A stretch of 64,000 bases of DNA from Chitinophagaceae bacterium (lineage in GTDB: Bacteria; Bacteroidota; Bacteroidia; Chitinophagales; Chitinophagaceae), in NCBI GenBank assembly GCA_027489035.1, contig JAIYAN010000012.1, forward strand, positions 62,001 to 126,000, read 5' to 3'. Under the pieces are notes generated by a model, which saw nothing but the letters and a program-made list of their open reading frames with translations, ran no database searches and was not told the DNA's origin. Positions within the stretch are counted from its first letter, which is position 1; every line of letters begins with the position of its first letter. A program made the translations under genes and the position numbers. Positions 25,034 to 33,960 of this stretch are shown here, piece after piece.

Positions 25034-25081
25034 AAATCCCGAAAAGTTGCTATTTTTCAGGATTCAAATCCCGAAAAGTTG
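25034..25081 (+). promoter_or_regulatory. Direct repeat AAATCCCGAAAAGTTG before the DUF4143 ATPase
   Basis: The 16-bp sequence AAATCCCGAAAAGTTG occurs exactly at 25034-25049 and 25066-25081, 32 bp apart (three helical turns), ending 26 bp before the ATPase ATG. The left copy is followed by an inverted partner of CTGAAA (TTTTTCAG). This spacing fits an operator for a dimeric or oligomeric regulator, possibly the ATPase itself (inference). Confidence 0.55.
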
Positions 25082-25107
25082 TATTTTAGCTCAATATTTC
25101 ACTTTTT

Positions 25108-26232
25108 ATGATAGAAAGAGCTCTTGAAAAAATAATCAAACTCAAGCTTAACAAACAAAAAGCTATTGTATTATTAGGTGCCCGACAGGTTGGTAAAACA
25201 ACGTTATTGAAGAAAATATTTTCAGATAATCAAGATGTTTTGTGGTTGAATGGTGATGAAAAAGACGTTCAGGATTTATTTCAAAACAGTTCTTCTTCTA
25301 GGTTAAAGGTTTTTTTTGGTAAAAAGCACACCATTATTGTAGATGAAGCCCAGCGAATTAGAGAAATCGGCCTTCGTATGAAATTAATTACAGATGAGAT
25401 TCCTGAAGTGCAGCTTGTTGCTACGGGAAGTTCTGCATTTGAATTGGCAAATCAACTCAATGAACCGCTTACTGGACGCAAATGGGAATATAAAATGTAT
25501 CCACTTTCGTTTGGCGAAATGGTTGCCCATCATGGATTACTCGAAGAAAAAAGATTGTTGCCTCATCGTTTGATTTATGGTTATTATCCAGAGGTGGTTA
25601 ACCAAATCGGTGTGGAAAAAGAAATTTTAAAACAGCTTTCAGACAGTTATTTGTATAAAGATGTGCTTCTTTTGGAACAGATAAAAAAACCGGAGGGGTT
25701 GATTAAGCTATTGCAGGCACTTGCTTATCAGGTAGGTTCGCAGGTTTCTTATAATGAGTTATCTAAAACAACAGGACTTGATGCTAAAACCATCGAAAAA
25801 TACATTACGGTTTTGGAGCAAACTTATATCATATTCAAATTGGGATCTTTTAGCAGAAATCTTCGCTCAGAGCTCAAAAAAAGTAGAAAGATTTATTTTT
25901 ATGACAACGGCATCAGAAATGCTTTGATAGCAAATTTCAACATAATAGAAAGCAGACAGGATATCGGTGCATTGTGGGAGAATTTTTTAATGTCGGAAAG
26001 AAAAAAAATGCTTGAATACAATCAAAAATGGGTGAATAGTTGGTATTGGCGAACAAAGGAACAGGCTGAAATTGATTATGTTGAAGAAGAAGACGGCAGC
26101 ATAAAATCTTATGAATTCAAGTGGAATGTTAACGCCAAACATAAATTTCCCAAACTTTTTTTAAATACATATTCTGGAGCAAGCTTTCAAGTGATTCACC
26201 CAGATAATGTGGAAGATTTTTTGATTTGCTGA
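25108..26232 (+). CDS. AAA-type ATPase with C-terminal DUF4143 domain
   Basis: A 374-residue ATPase. Walker A is GARQVGKTT (residues 24-32), Walker B IIVDEAQRI (about 76-84), and the sensor region VATGSSAFEL (about 105-114). The last ~170 residues are the DUF4143 domain with a winged-helix-like part (YNELSKTTGLDAKTIEKYI) and a PD-(D/E)XK-like end (EIDYVEEEDGSIKSYEFKW). This is a widespread, often horizontally moved stand-alone ATPase family of unknown function. No partner gene is adjacent. Paired direct repeats lie just upstream and triplicated repeats just before those. Confidence 0.9.
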   Translation: MIERALEKIIKLKLNKQKAIVLLGARQVGKTTLLKKIFSDNQDVLWLNGDEKDVQDLFQNSSSSRLKVFFGKKHTIIVDEAQRIREIGLRMKLITDEIPEVQLVATGSSAFELANQLNEPLTGRKWEYKMYPLSFGEMVAHHGLLEEKRLLPHRLIYGYYPEVVNQIGVEKEILKQLSDSYLYKDVLLLEQIKKPEGLIKLLQALAYQVGSQVSYNELSKTTGLDAKTIEKYITVLEQTYIIFKLGSFSRNLRSELKKSRKIYFYDNGIRNALIANFNIIESRQDIGALWENFLMSERKKMLEYNQKWVNSWYWRTKEQAEIDYVEEEDGSIKSYEFKWNVNAKHKFPKLFLNTYSGASFQVIHPDNVEDFLIC

Positions 26233-26248
26233 TGATTCTGGATGGCAA

Positions 26249-26389
26249 ATGTTTAAACTGCTTCGCTGGTTTAACAAGCTTTGCTAGTTTAAGGGTTTAA
26301 TGGTTGGCAGCATTTTTCGATTTGGCATTAAAAAATTGTTCAAAAGGTTCAATAAGTTCAAGTAAGGGTTGAAGATTTTCAACCCTTAC
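26249..26389. repeat. Composite 9-bp-period repeat element, locus 2
   Basis: Within the 373-bp gap 26233-26605: GTTTAA/GCTTTGCTGG 9-mers (26249-26310), then GTTCAAAAGG, TTCAATAAG units, then a palindrome with 12-bp arms GTAAGGGTTGAA and TTCAACCCTTAC (26362-26389). The GTTGGTG hairpin block is missing here. A partial copy of the palindrome follows at about 26530-26550. Confidence 0.75.
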
Positions 26390-26440
26390 AAATGGTTGAA
26401 AGCATTTTCCATGTCTTAGCTTCTTTATTTTACATAAAAA

Positions 26441-26583
26441 CTTCGTGCCTTCGAGTCTTCGTGACTTCGTGTTAAAAAATAATTCTCGTAGAGAATTGTT
26501 TCAGAGGTTCAATTTCAACAATGCGTTCAAGTATAGGTTGAAGATTTCAACACCAAACAATAAACGCCAAACACCAAACAACC
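26441..26583. repeat. CTTCGTGAC units and CGCCAAACACCAAAC repeat before the S41 gene
   Basis: 26441-26471 contains four degenerate CTTCGTGCC, TTCGAGTCT, TCGTGACTT units; 26549-26583 contains ACACCAAACAATAAACGCC, the family seen at 10849-10984. The repeats end about 20 bp before the S41 gene start, so the promoter of that gene must lie in or beside them. Confidence 0.65.
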
Positions 26584-26605
26584 ATCATTTTTTTTATCTT
26601 GCATA

Positions 26606-28090
26606 ATGCGATTTCCTTTTCTTTCTTTATGCCTGATTCTTATTTATGCCTCCAGTTGTACATCAACCTATAAAAATTTTAATCCGCAGAAAAAATTTGC
26701 CGTACATCAATTGCAACAAGATTTTACACTGGCTAGAAATGTATTGGAAAAAATTCATCCAACCCTTTATTGGTATTTGCCAAAAGATAGCATGGATATG
26801 TATTTTAACGCTGGTTATAAATATCTAAAAGACAGTATGACTGAACAGGAGTTTAATTGGAAAATCATGGCGCCAATTGTTCATCAAATTCACTGTGGAC
26901 ATACGAGCATACGACTAAGTGAGGGTTACGAAAAATGGGCAAAAAATAAAGTATTCGCTTCTTTTCCATTGTACTTAAAATGTTGGAATGATACTATGGT
27001 TGTAGTTGCTAATCTAGATACAACAGATCGTATTTTTAAAAGAGGCACGATAATAAAATCGATAAATAAAATTCCAGCAAATAAAATCATCAATAAAATG
27101 TTGTTGTATTTGTCCGAAGATGGCTATGCACATAATGTAAATTATATCCGTATCAGTAATAATTTTCCGGCTTTACATCGAAATATTTTTGGATTAAGTA
27201 AAACGTATAACGTAGAATATCTCGATTCATTAGGAACAAAAAAATCAACGACTTTAAATTTGTTTGAACCAAAACCTGATTCATCAATAGTAAGCAAACC
27301 AAAGCAAAAGGCAGAAAAGAATTCTAGTAAATTAAAAAGAAATGAAAAATATCGATCATTAAAAATAGATAGTTCAGGCAAATTTGCTGTTATGCAATTG
27401 AATACTTTTTCTAATGGAGGATTAAACTTCTTTTTTAGAAAATCATTTAGCGCATTGAAGCGTAAAAATATCGATAACCTCATTATTGATTTACGCAACA
27501 ATGGCGGTGGATATATTTTTAATTCTAATCTGCTGATAAAATATATTTCGAGAACGCCAGTTCTTTTGGCTGATTCTATTTACGCTAAAGTAAAAAGTTT
27601 GAAACCATATACGCATCATTTTAAAATGGGAACCATAACAAGTTGGGGATTAAGGTATATGACCAAACGAAAGCAAAATGGGATTTATCACGACAATCAA
27701 TTTGAAGGTCAATTGCTCGTTCCTAAAATTAAAAATCATTATAACGGTAAAGTGTATGTGTTGATAAGCGGTCCAACATTTTCTGCATCTACTTTATTTG
27801 CAAATGCTGTAAAAGGTCAATCGGGTATCAAGTTGCTTGGAGAAGAAACGGGTGGTGGTTGGTATGGAAACGGAGGCGTTTTAATACAAGATGTAGTGTT
27901 GCCCAATACCAAGCTTAGACTGCGTATGCCATTGTTTAAATTGGTGCAATACAATCATAAAACCAGCAATAAAGGTTTGGGCATTCCACCAGATATTTAT
28001 GTACCTACTTCTTATGACGCGTTAATAAAAGGCTACGATAAAAAAATGCAGGTAGCTAAATCACTGATTATGCAAAGTCTTGAAAAATAA
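26606..28090 (+). CDS. S41 family peptidase, lipoprotein
   Basis: A 494-residue protein with a lipobox (IYASSC, Cys18). The C-terminal half is a tail-specific-protease (S41) domain: LIIDLRNNGGGYIF near residue 290, LISGPTFSAST with the nucleophile serine near residue 392, then GEETGGGWYGNGG and LRMPLFKL. A Lys/Ser-rich insertion at about 230-250 precedes the catalytic part, and a PDZ-like segment (IIKSINKIPANKI) lies near 150. S41 proteases degrade or process envelope proteins. Substrate unknown. The 3' end overlaps the convergent nitrilase gene by 23 bp. Confidence 0.85.
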   Translation: MRFPFLSLCLILIYASSCTSTYKNFNPQKKFAVHQLQQDFTLARNVLEKIHPTLYWYLPKDSMDMYFNAGYKYLKDSMTEQEFNWKIMAPIVHQIHCGHTSIRLSEGYEKWAKNKVFASFPLYLKCWNDTMVVVANLDTTDRIFKRGTIIKSINKIPANKIINKMLLYLSEDGYAHNVNYIRISNNFPALHRNIFGLSKTYNVEYLDSLGTKKSTTLNLFEPKPDSSIVSKPKQKAEKNSSKLKRNEKYRSLKIDSSGKFAVMQLNTFSNGGLNFFFRKSFSALKRKNIDNLIIDLRNNGGGYIFNSNLLIKYISRTPVLLADSIYAKVKSLKPYTHHFKMGTITSWGLRYMTKRKQNGIYHDNQFEGQLLVPKIKNHYNGKVYVLISGPTFSASTLFANAVKGQSGIKLLGEETGGGWYGNGGVLIQDVVLPNTKLRLRMPLFKLVQYNHKTSNKGLGIPPDIYVPTSYDALIKGYDKKMQVAKSLIMQSLEK

Positions 28091-28850
28091 AATCGTCTTT
28101 GTCTTTTAGAAATGGTAAAGTTGCACGGATATCATTCAAACTTTCTTTATCCAATGCTATTGAAAAAATATCTGCTTCATTATTTTTATGGTATAACGGC
28201 ATGCCAAGCGGATCAATAATCATTGAATCACCCGAATGTGGATTTCCTTTTCCATCAATTCCAATGCGGTTAACGCCAATTACATAACATTGGTTTTCGA
28301 TTGCTCTTGCGGTGAGTAATGATTTCCAAGCATGACTTCTGCGTTCTGGCCAATTGGCAACGTAAATTAAAATATCGTACTCGCTTGCATTTTGCTGACG
28401 AGCCCAAACCGGAAATCTTAAATCGTAACAAATTTGCAAATTAATTTTCCAACCATTTACAGAAGTAATCAATCGATTATTTCCTGCCGAAAAATGTTTG
28501 TCTTCTCCCGCATATCCAAACAAATGTCTTTTATCATAATAGCCAAACGTTTCATTGGGCAACATCCATATCAATCGGTTATAAAATTTATTTTCTTCTT
28601 CGATGATTATGCTCCCAGTTAAAATAATTTTGTTTTCTCTAGAGATGCGTTTCATCCATTGGATGGTATTGCCATCCATTTTTTCTGCCAGCAATTCAGC
28701 GTTCATCGAAAATCCGGTACTAAACATTTCTGGAAGAATGACGATTTCTTTTTTTGTGGAAATGCTTTTAATTTTTTCTTCAAACATTTCTAAATTGGCC
28801 GTTTTATCTTCCCAAAATAAATCAGATTGAATGGTGGTAATGTGTAACAT
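28068..28850 (-). CDS. Nitrilase-superfamily amidohydrolase (omega-amidase-like)
   Basis: A 260-residue carbon-nitrogen hydrolase. The catalytic triad is visible: Glu41 in ILPEMFSTGF, Lys107 in YYDKRHLF and Cys141 in LQICYDLRFP. The FSTGFSMN and GEDKHFSAG segments and the length match the YafV/NIT2 omega-amidase subgroup, which hydrolyses alpha-keto-glutaramate or ketosuccinamate in methionine salvage and glutamine metabolism. The subgroup call is by eye. Cytoplasmic. It overlaps the S41 gene's end by 23 bp and faces a divergent DUF2911 gene 105 bp away. Confidence 0.88.
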   Translation of the reverse strand: MLHITTIQSDLFWEDKTANLEMFEEKIKSISTKKEIVILPEMFSTGFSMNAELLAEKMDGNTIQWMKRISRENKIILTGSIIIEEENKFYNRLIWMLPNETFGYYDKRHLFGYAGEDKHFSAGNNRLITSVNGWKINLQICYDLRFPVWARQQNASEYDILIYVANWPERRSHAWKSLLTARAIENQCYVIGVNRIGIDGKGNPHSGDSMIIDPLGMPLYHKNNEADIFSIALDKESLNDIRATLPFLKDKDDFIFQDFA

Positions 28851-28931
28851 CGTTAAGGATTTAAGCTATTGCACATTAAAGATATAAACGCATGTTGAGA
28901 AAATATACAATCACTTCAAATAGATAGCTTT

Positions 28932-28939
28932 TATATTTG
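28932..28939 (+). promoter_or_regulatory. -7 box TATATTTG of the DUF2911 gene
   Basis: TATATTTG fits the TAnnTTTG -7 consensus and lies 16 bp before the ATG at 28956, leaving a leader of about 10 bases. No clear -33 TTG is at the usual spacing. Confidence 0.4.
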
Positions 28940-28955
28940 CGTCAAATTACTAAAA

Positions 28956-29540
28956 ATGAAAAGTTTGTTGTTATTGATGTCAGTCGTCTTTTGTTTAAAT
29001 ACGCCATTGTTGGCTCAAAATAAAATTCCACCTGTTGATCAATCTCCTTTGGATATAAGCTATTATCCAGAAAACTATCCAGCATCAAAAGCACAGAAAA
29101 AAACAACAGAACCTTTAATCGCCAGGGTAATTTATAGCAGACCAGCGATGAATGGCAGAAAGATATTTGGAGCATTGATTGAATACGGAAAAGTTTGGCG
29201 TTTGGGCGCAAATGAAGCTACAGAAATCGAATTTTTTAAAGACGTTTTAATCAATAAGATAAAAGTAAAAAAAGGAAGATATTCGTTATACGCGATTCCT
29301 AACCCCAACAAATGGAGCATCATTTTAAACAAAGAAGTGGATTCTTGGGGTGCGTTTTTATACGACAGCACAAAGGATGTTGTGCGCATTGAAGTAATTC
29401 CAGAATTAACTGAACAAGCTATTGACCCATTTACGATTTATTTTGAAAAAAGTAATCTCCAGAATATCAATATGAATATCTTTTGGGAAAATACCAAAGT
29501 AGTTTTACCAATTACAATTTCAAAAACAGCAACCAAATAA
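28956..29540 (+). CDS. Secreted DUF2911 domain protein
   Basis: A 194-residue protein with a signal peptide (LLLLMSVVFCLNTPLLAQ). The mature part has the DUF2911 signature: VIYSRPAMNGRKIFG, YGKVWRLGANEATEIEFF, KGRYSLYAIPNPNKWSIILN and WGAFLYD. The family is found in Bacteroidetes and others and has no assigned function; it is predicted to be periplasmic. It stands alone, followed 51 bp later by asnB on the same strand. Confidence 0.88.
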   Translation: MKSLLLLMSVVFCLNTPLLAQNKIPPVDQSPLDISYYPENYPASKAQKKTTEPLIARVIYSRPAMNGRKIFGALIEYGKVWRLGANEATEIEFFKDVLINKIKVKKGRYSLYAIPNPNKWSIILNKEVDSWGAFLYDSTKDVVRIEVIPELTEQAIDPFTIYFEKSNLQNINMNIFWENTKVVLPITISKTATK

Positions 29541-29591
29541 CTGGGATTTCAAATATTTGGTTATGCTTTAGTTTAGTTTGATATTTACACC

Positions 29592-31421
29592 ATGTGTGGT
29601 ATTTCAGGAATCATATCTCATCAAGGTTTTGATATTAATTTTCAACAACTGAAATTAATGTCGGAAGCACTAATTCACCGCGGTCCGGATGGATCTGGCG
29701 TGTGGATTAATGCGCAAAAAACGGTAGGATTCGCCCACAGAAGATTAGCCATTATTGATCTTACAAATGATGCCGAACAACCTATGCATTATTTGGAAAA
29801 TTATAGCATTGTATTTAACGGCGAAATTTATAATTACATCGAACTAAAACAACAGTTGAAACAATGTGGTTATTCGTTTAGAACAAATAGCGATACCGAA
29901 GTAATTATAGCTGCATATGATTATTATCAAGATGATTGTGTGCAACATTTTGACGGTATGTTTTCATTTGCCATTTGGAATGAAAAGGAGCAAACTTTAT
30001 TTGCGGCAAGAGATCGATTTGGTGAAAAACCATTTTTTTACAACAATGATAAACATCGATTTGTATTTGCCAGTGAAATGAAAGCGTTATGGGCTTTTGG
30101 CGTTGATAAACAAGTGTCTAAAACAATGTTGTCAAACTATCTAATTACGGGCAATGTTCAAAATGCTTCAAATAATGCAGAAACGTTTTACGAGAACATT
30201 TTTGAATTGCCAGCTGCGCATATTTTAAAAATAAAAAATCAATCACTACAAATTCTTCAATATTGGAATTTGCAAAAAAACAATTTCATCGATGTTACAG
30301 AAGAAAATGCAATCCAAAAATTAGACGAACTTATACATGATTCTGTAATTAAACGATTGAGAAGTGATGTGCCTGTTGGCATGAGTTTGAGCGGTGGATT
30401 AGATAGTTCTACATTGTTGCATTATGTTGCCCAGCATCAACTCAAAGTAAAAACATTTTCTGCCGTTTTTCCTGGCTTTGAAAAAGATGAATCGGCGTTT
30501 ATAAAAAAAGTAGTAAATCATTATCAAGTCGATAACTTTTCCATCACACCAAATGAAAAGGCTTTGGTTGATGATTTTGAAAATTTGATGTATCATCAGG
30601 AAGCGCCGTTTCAATCGAGCAGCATATTTGCACAATACAAAGTATATCAATTGGCAAAAGAAAATAACATTAAAGTACTGTTGGACGGGCAAGGCGCTGA
30701 TGAGGTATTTGGCGGGTATTTAAAATATGTACAATGGTATTTAATAGAGCAGATTCGGAATAAAAAAGTAAACACATTTATAGCTCAAAAAAGAAAATTA
30801 GAACAAAACTTTCCCGATTTCCATTTTGGTATGAATCATTATTTGGCGGCATTTTTTCCAAATCAAGCGGCAAAGGCTTTAAATATTCGTACTGAAAAAT
30901 CGAGCAAAGCAAATGCATATTTTACTAACGATTTTGTAGAAAATAATGCTGGTAAAAATTATAACGAGAAACCAGTTGTTAAATCACTTAACGACATTTT
31001 ATATTTCAACACCATGAAAATGGGATTATCAGAATTATTGCGTTTTGCGGATAGAAATTCGATGGCGCATGGTTGCGAAGTTAGGTTGCCGTTTCTTAAT
31101 CATGATCTCGTTTCGTATGTGTTCAGTTTGCCTTCAGGTTTAAAAATTCATGAGGGTTTTACAAAATACATTTTAAGAAAAACGATGCAAGGAAAATTGC
31201 CGAATGATATTATTTGGCGAAAAGAAAAAATTGGATTTGAGCCACCTCAAAATCAATGGATGAGTGCTAAATTGATGCAGGATTATTTGTTTGAAGCCAA
31301 AAGAAATTTGGTCAATAAAAACATCTTGAAGCCAGAGGTTATGCATAAAAACTTCGAAAACTCAGGGGCACACGAACCTGAAAATCTAAATTGGAGATTT
31401 CTTTGCGCTTCGCAGTTATAG
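29592..31421 (+). CDS. asnB: Asparagine synthase (glutamine-hydrolysing)
   Basis: A 609-residue class II amidotransferase. Cys2 after the initiator Met (MCGISG) is the glutaminase nucleophile; HRGPDG and FNGEIYNY complete the N-terminal Ntn domain. The synthetase half has the PP-loop SLSGGLDSS (about 266-274) and LLDGQGADEVFGGY (about 362-375), RLPFLNHDLV and the late IIWRKEKIGFEPPQ. It makes Asn from Asp, Gln and ATP, though AsnB-like proteins in surface-polysaccharide clusters can amidate other substrates; no such cluster is here. The length and motifs are normal. Confidence 0.92.
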   Translation: MCGISGIISHQGFDINFQQLKLMSEALIHRGPDGSGVWINAQKTVGFAHRRLAIIDLTNDAEQPMHYLENYSIVFNGEIYNYIELKQQLKQCGYSFRTNSDTEVIIAAYDYYQDDCVQHFDGMFSFAIWNEKEQTLFAARDRFGEKPFFYNNDKHRFVFASEMKALWAFGVDKQVSKTMLSNYLITGNVQNASNNAETFYENIFELPAAHILKIKNQSLQILQYWNLQKNNFIDVTEENAIQKLDELIHDSVIKRLRSDVPVGMSLSGGLDSSTLLHYVAQHQLKVKTFSAVFPGFEKDESAFIKKVVNHYQVDNFSITPNEKALVDDFENLMYHQEAPFQSSSIFAQYKVYQLAKENNIKVLLDGQGADEVFGGYLKYVQWYLIEQIRNKKVNTFIAQKRKLEQNFPDFHFGMNHYLAAFFPNQAAKALNIRTEKSSKANAYFTNDFVENNAGKNYNEKPVVKSLNDILYFNTMKMGLSELLRFADRNSMAHGCEVRLPFLNHDLVSYVFSLPSGLKIHEGFTKYILRKTMQGKLPNDIIWRKEKIGFEPPQNQWMSAKLMQDYLFEAKRNLVNKNILKPEVMHKNFENSGAHEPENLNWRFLCASQL

Positions 31422-31435
31422 AAAAAATATTGAAA

Positions 31436-32299
31436 TTAGTAAGCTGTAGGACAACGGTAGGTGCTGATGTTGAACGAAAGACCAATTTCAGCCATGATGT
31501 ATTGATCTTTTTGTTTACTCCAACCACGTTGACGACCTTTGGTTCCTAAAATCTGACCTTCTGAACGGTCTTGTAATTGACCTGCCGCACTTAAGATATA
31601 AGCAGTTTGATTGTTTGGATCAGGCTCCCAGAAATTAGGATTTCTGCTACCATCAGCTAAATAAAGTCCAGCATATTGAGTACTTACATCATCCAAATAA
31701 TCGGTAGTTGTAAAACGGTGAACAATTTCGAAATTAAGGTTTGTTTTTGGGCTAATAGCATATTTAAAACCAACCCCAAAAGGAACGCATAAAGCCATTG
31801 TATTGTATTGGGTATTTTGTCCTTCGGTTAAAAGTGGGCTTAAATAGGTTTTTTCACCCGCATCTGTAAATGTATAAGGATTAAAACTAAAAACGCCTAA
31901 ACCTAAAGTAACGTAAGGCGTGAAAAGATAATTAAGGTCTTTAGGATTGTAGGTGAAGAAATTAAAATCTCCTTGAACAACAAATTCAAAAATATCTGAT
32001 TTGAAATCAAGGTTTCTTGTTTTTTGGTATTCATTTTTACTGTACTTATCGCTATAACCAAGTTGAGCATATCTTGCAGAAACACGCATTCCTACATAAT
32101 TGCCAAATTGTTTTCTAAAAAATAAGCCAGCAGATGGTTTTGGTTCATTTAAACCAGAACGTGTATTTAAATCACCAAAATAATTCGCTAATCCAAATGA
32201 TACGCCAAATTCGCCCTGGTGGAAATTACCATCTTTTTGAGCTTGAGCATTAAATCCAATTCCACAAACAATTGCCAAAAGAATAATCGTACTTTTCAC
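31436..32299 (-). CDS. DUF6089 outer-membrane beta-barrel protein (GTG start)
   Basis: A 287-residue protein with a signal peptide (IILLAIVCGIGFNAQAQ) and an alternating-hydrophobic barrel. The segments EFGVSFGLANYFGDLN, PSAGLFFRKQFGNYVGMR, YVTLGLGVFSFNP and FGVGFKYAISPKTNLNFEI fit the DUF6089 family of small outer-membrane barrels. The start codon is GTG at 32299, and no ATG nearby preserves the signal peptide. It is convergent with asnB and 131 bp downstream of gldH on the same strand. Function unknown. Confidence 0.82.
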   Translation of the reverse strand: MKSTIILLAIVCGIGFNAQAQKDGNFHQGEFGVSFGLANYFGDLNTRSGLNEPKPSAGLFFRKQFGNYVGMRVSARYAQLGYSDKYSKNEYQKTRNLDFKSDIFEFVVQGDFNFFTYNPKDLNYLFTPYVTLGLGVFSFNPYTFTDAGEKTYLSPLLTEGQNTQYNTMALCVPFGVGFKYAISPKTNLNFEIVHRFTTTDYLDDVSTQYAGLYLADGSRNPNFWEPDPNNQTAYILSAAGQLQDRSEGQILGTKGRQRGWSKQKDQYIMAEIGLSFNISTYRCPTAY

Positions 32300-32430
32300 G
32301 TTCAGATATTTTGATTTAAAATTTTTGTAAAAATATGTTTTCTATCTAAGATAGGGACACTAAGGCTAAATTAATTAATAGTTTTGAAACGATAGAGATA
32401 AATTAATAAAAATGCAGAAAAATTTAAAAA

Positions 32431-32904
32431 TTAACGATTATTAACTTTTTCTACCCGCATACCTGCATTCAATACATTTTTTAGCGGATTGTTTCTCATG
32501 ATTTGATAAATTTCAAATTTATATTCTCCGGGTTTAATAAATTTTCTGGGTTTGTTGGTTAATAAGCTTCTAATTTCCCAGATATCGTCCATTCCAGAAC
32601 CATACCAACCTCGGCTATCATCACCTAAAGTAAAATTTACTTTTTGAAAATACATGGTGTCTTTTGGTGATTGCAAACCTACATTCAACCAAATGTTGTT
32701 GTAAACATAAGCATCGGTATGTCTGAGTACAATATACATTTGATAATAAGCACTGGTGTCTGTAATGGTAAACGTACCGCTACAAGGGAAATCTTTTTTC
32801 CAAGCTTGTTTTGGAATAATGGTATTTTTTTCAAATACATCCAATTGCTTGCAACCTGAAATTGAAAAAAGTAATATAAAAATTGAAACCAACCTTAACG
32901 CCAT
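32431..32904 (-). CDS. gldH: Gliding motility lipoprotein GldH
   Basis: A 157-residue lipoprotein (lipobox FSISGC, Cys18). The segment IVLRHTDAYVYNNIWLNV and the late YKFEIYQIMRNNPLKNVLNAGMRVE (split: YKFEIYQIMRNNPL, then KNVLNAGMRVE) are characteristic of GldH, required with other Gld proteins for gliding in Flavobacteria and present in most T9SS-bearing Bacteroidetes. Together with T9SS-sorted proteins elsewhere in the window it suggests that the organism has T9SS. It follows yicC by 24 bp on the minus strand. Confidence 0.88.
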   Translation of the reverse strand: MALRLVSIFILLFSISGCKQLDVFEKNTIIPKQAWKKDFPCSGTFTITDTSAYYQMYIVLRHTDAYVYNNIWLNVGLQSPKDTMYFQKVNFTLGDDSRGWYGSGMDDIWEIRSLLTNKPRKFIKPGEYKFEIYQIMRNNPLKNVLNAGMRVEKVNNR

Positions 32905-32928
32905 GAATATTTATTTTTTGCTAAAAAT

Positions 32929-33804
32929 TTAAAGTACGTTTAAAATTTGTTCTTTGGCTTTTTCCAGTTCATCTTTCATCAGCACCACACATTTTTGAAT
33001 ATCTACATCATAAGCTTTACTACCTGTGGTATTGATTTCTCTACCAATTTCTTGGAGTAAAAAAGACAATTTCTTTCCTTTACTCACATCAGCATCGTTT
33101 AGGATTTCATTAAAATATTCGCAATGCTGACGCAAACGGATTTGCTCTTCATGGATATCAATTTTCTCCATGTAGTAAATCAACTCTTGTTCCAATCTGT
33201 TTTTGTCGATATTTTCCTGACCAACATGTTTATCCAACAATTGATTTATCTCCGTTACGATTCTGGTTTTTCTGTTGGGTTCAAACTTTAAGATTTCAGT
33301 TTCTTGTTGATGAATTTTTGCAATTCTACCCAATAAATCTTTTTCAATGGATTGTCCTTCTTCAATTCTATGTTTATCCAATGCTTGAATGGCTTCGTTT
33401 AAAACCACATTAAATGCAGCAAAATCAGCATCATTCATTACTTCTGTACTTGGACTAACTACTTCCGGTAAACGAAGTAATGCGCTTAGAACGGAATTTG
33501 TGTCAATGCTAAGTTCTGTAGCGAGTTGATCGATTTGATGATAATATGCTTTAATCAAGTCGGTGTTGATGATTACGGGTTTAGAAGCGCCATTTTGTTT
33601 TACGATTATAAAACAATCGATGGTTCCTCTAACCAATTTTTCTTGTAAGTTATTTCTAATGTCGAACTCAAAAGATTTCAATAATGGTGGTAGTTTCAAT
33701 TGAAGCTCAAACTGTTTTCCGTTTAGCGCTTTAATTTCTACAATGTATGTTTTGTCGCCTACAGTTTGCTCTGCTCTTCCAAAACCGGTCATTGATTTAA
33801 GCAT
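32929..33804 (-). CDS. yicC: YicC family protein (RNase adaptor-like)
   Basis: A 291-residue protein of the YicC family, of which the E. coli member is an endoribonuclease or RNase adaptor acting on small RNAs. The start MLKSMTGFGRAE is the classical N-terminus, which is why ATG 33804 is chosen over an in-frame ATG at 33924. Other signatures are EIKALNGKQFELQLKLPP, RGTIDCFI and the C-terminal FLLQEIGREINTTGSKA. The usual neighbour gmk is not adjacent. It is preceded by a terminator of the S46 gene, so it starts a new transcript with gldH. Confidence 0.92.
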   Translation of the reverse strand: MLKSMTGFGRAEQTVGDKTYIVEIKALNGKQFELQLKLPPLLKSFEFDIRNNLQEKLVRGTIDCFIIVKQNGASKPVIINTDLIKAYYHQIDQLATELSIDTNSVLSALLRLPEVVSPSTEVMNDADFAAFNVVLNEAIQALDKHRIEEGQSIEKDLLGRIAKIHQQETEILKFEPNRKTRIVTEINQLLDKHVGQENIDKNRLEQELIYYMEKIDIHEEQIRLRQHCEYFNEILNDADVSKGKKLSFLLQEIGREINTTGSKAYDVDIQKCVVLMKDELEKAKEQILNVL

Positions 33805-33907
33805 GATTATTAATTTGCTGCAATATAAAATATTTGTTTGGTCTTTATGAATATTAAAACAAGTTGCTGTTATGATTAAACACAGATATTTATTAAACCA
33901 CAGAAAT

Positions 33908-33941
33908 AAAAAAAGCGCCTTCAAATTGAAAGCGCTTTTTA
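33908..33941. terminator. Terminator between the S46 peptidase and yicC
   Basis: AAAAGCGC (33911-33918) pairs with GCGCTTTT (33932-33939), and the inner TTCAA/TTGAA extends the stem. A-runs on the left and T-runs on the right would let it work in both directions. It follows the S46 peptidase stop by 20 bp on the minus strand. Confidence 0.8.
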
Positions 33942-33960
33942 AAAATTGAATTAGAATAAA

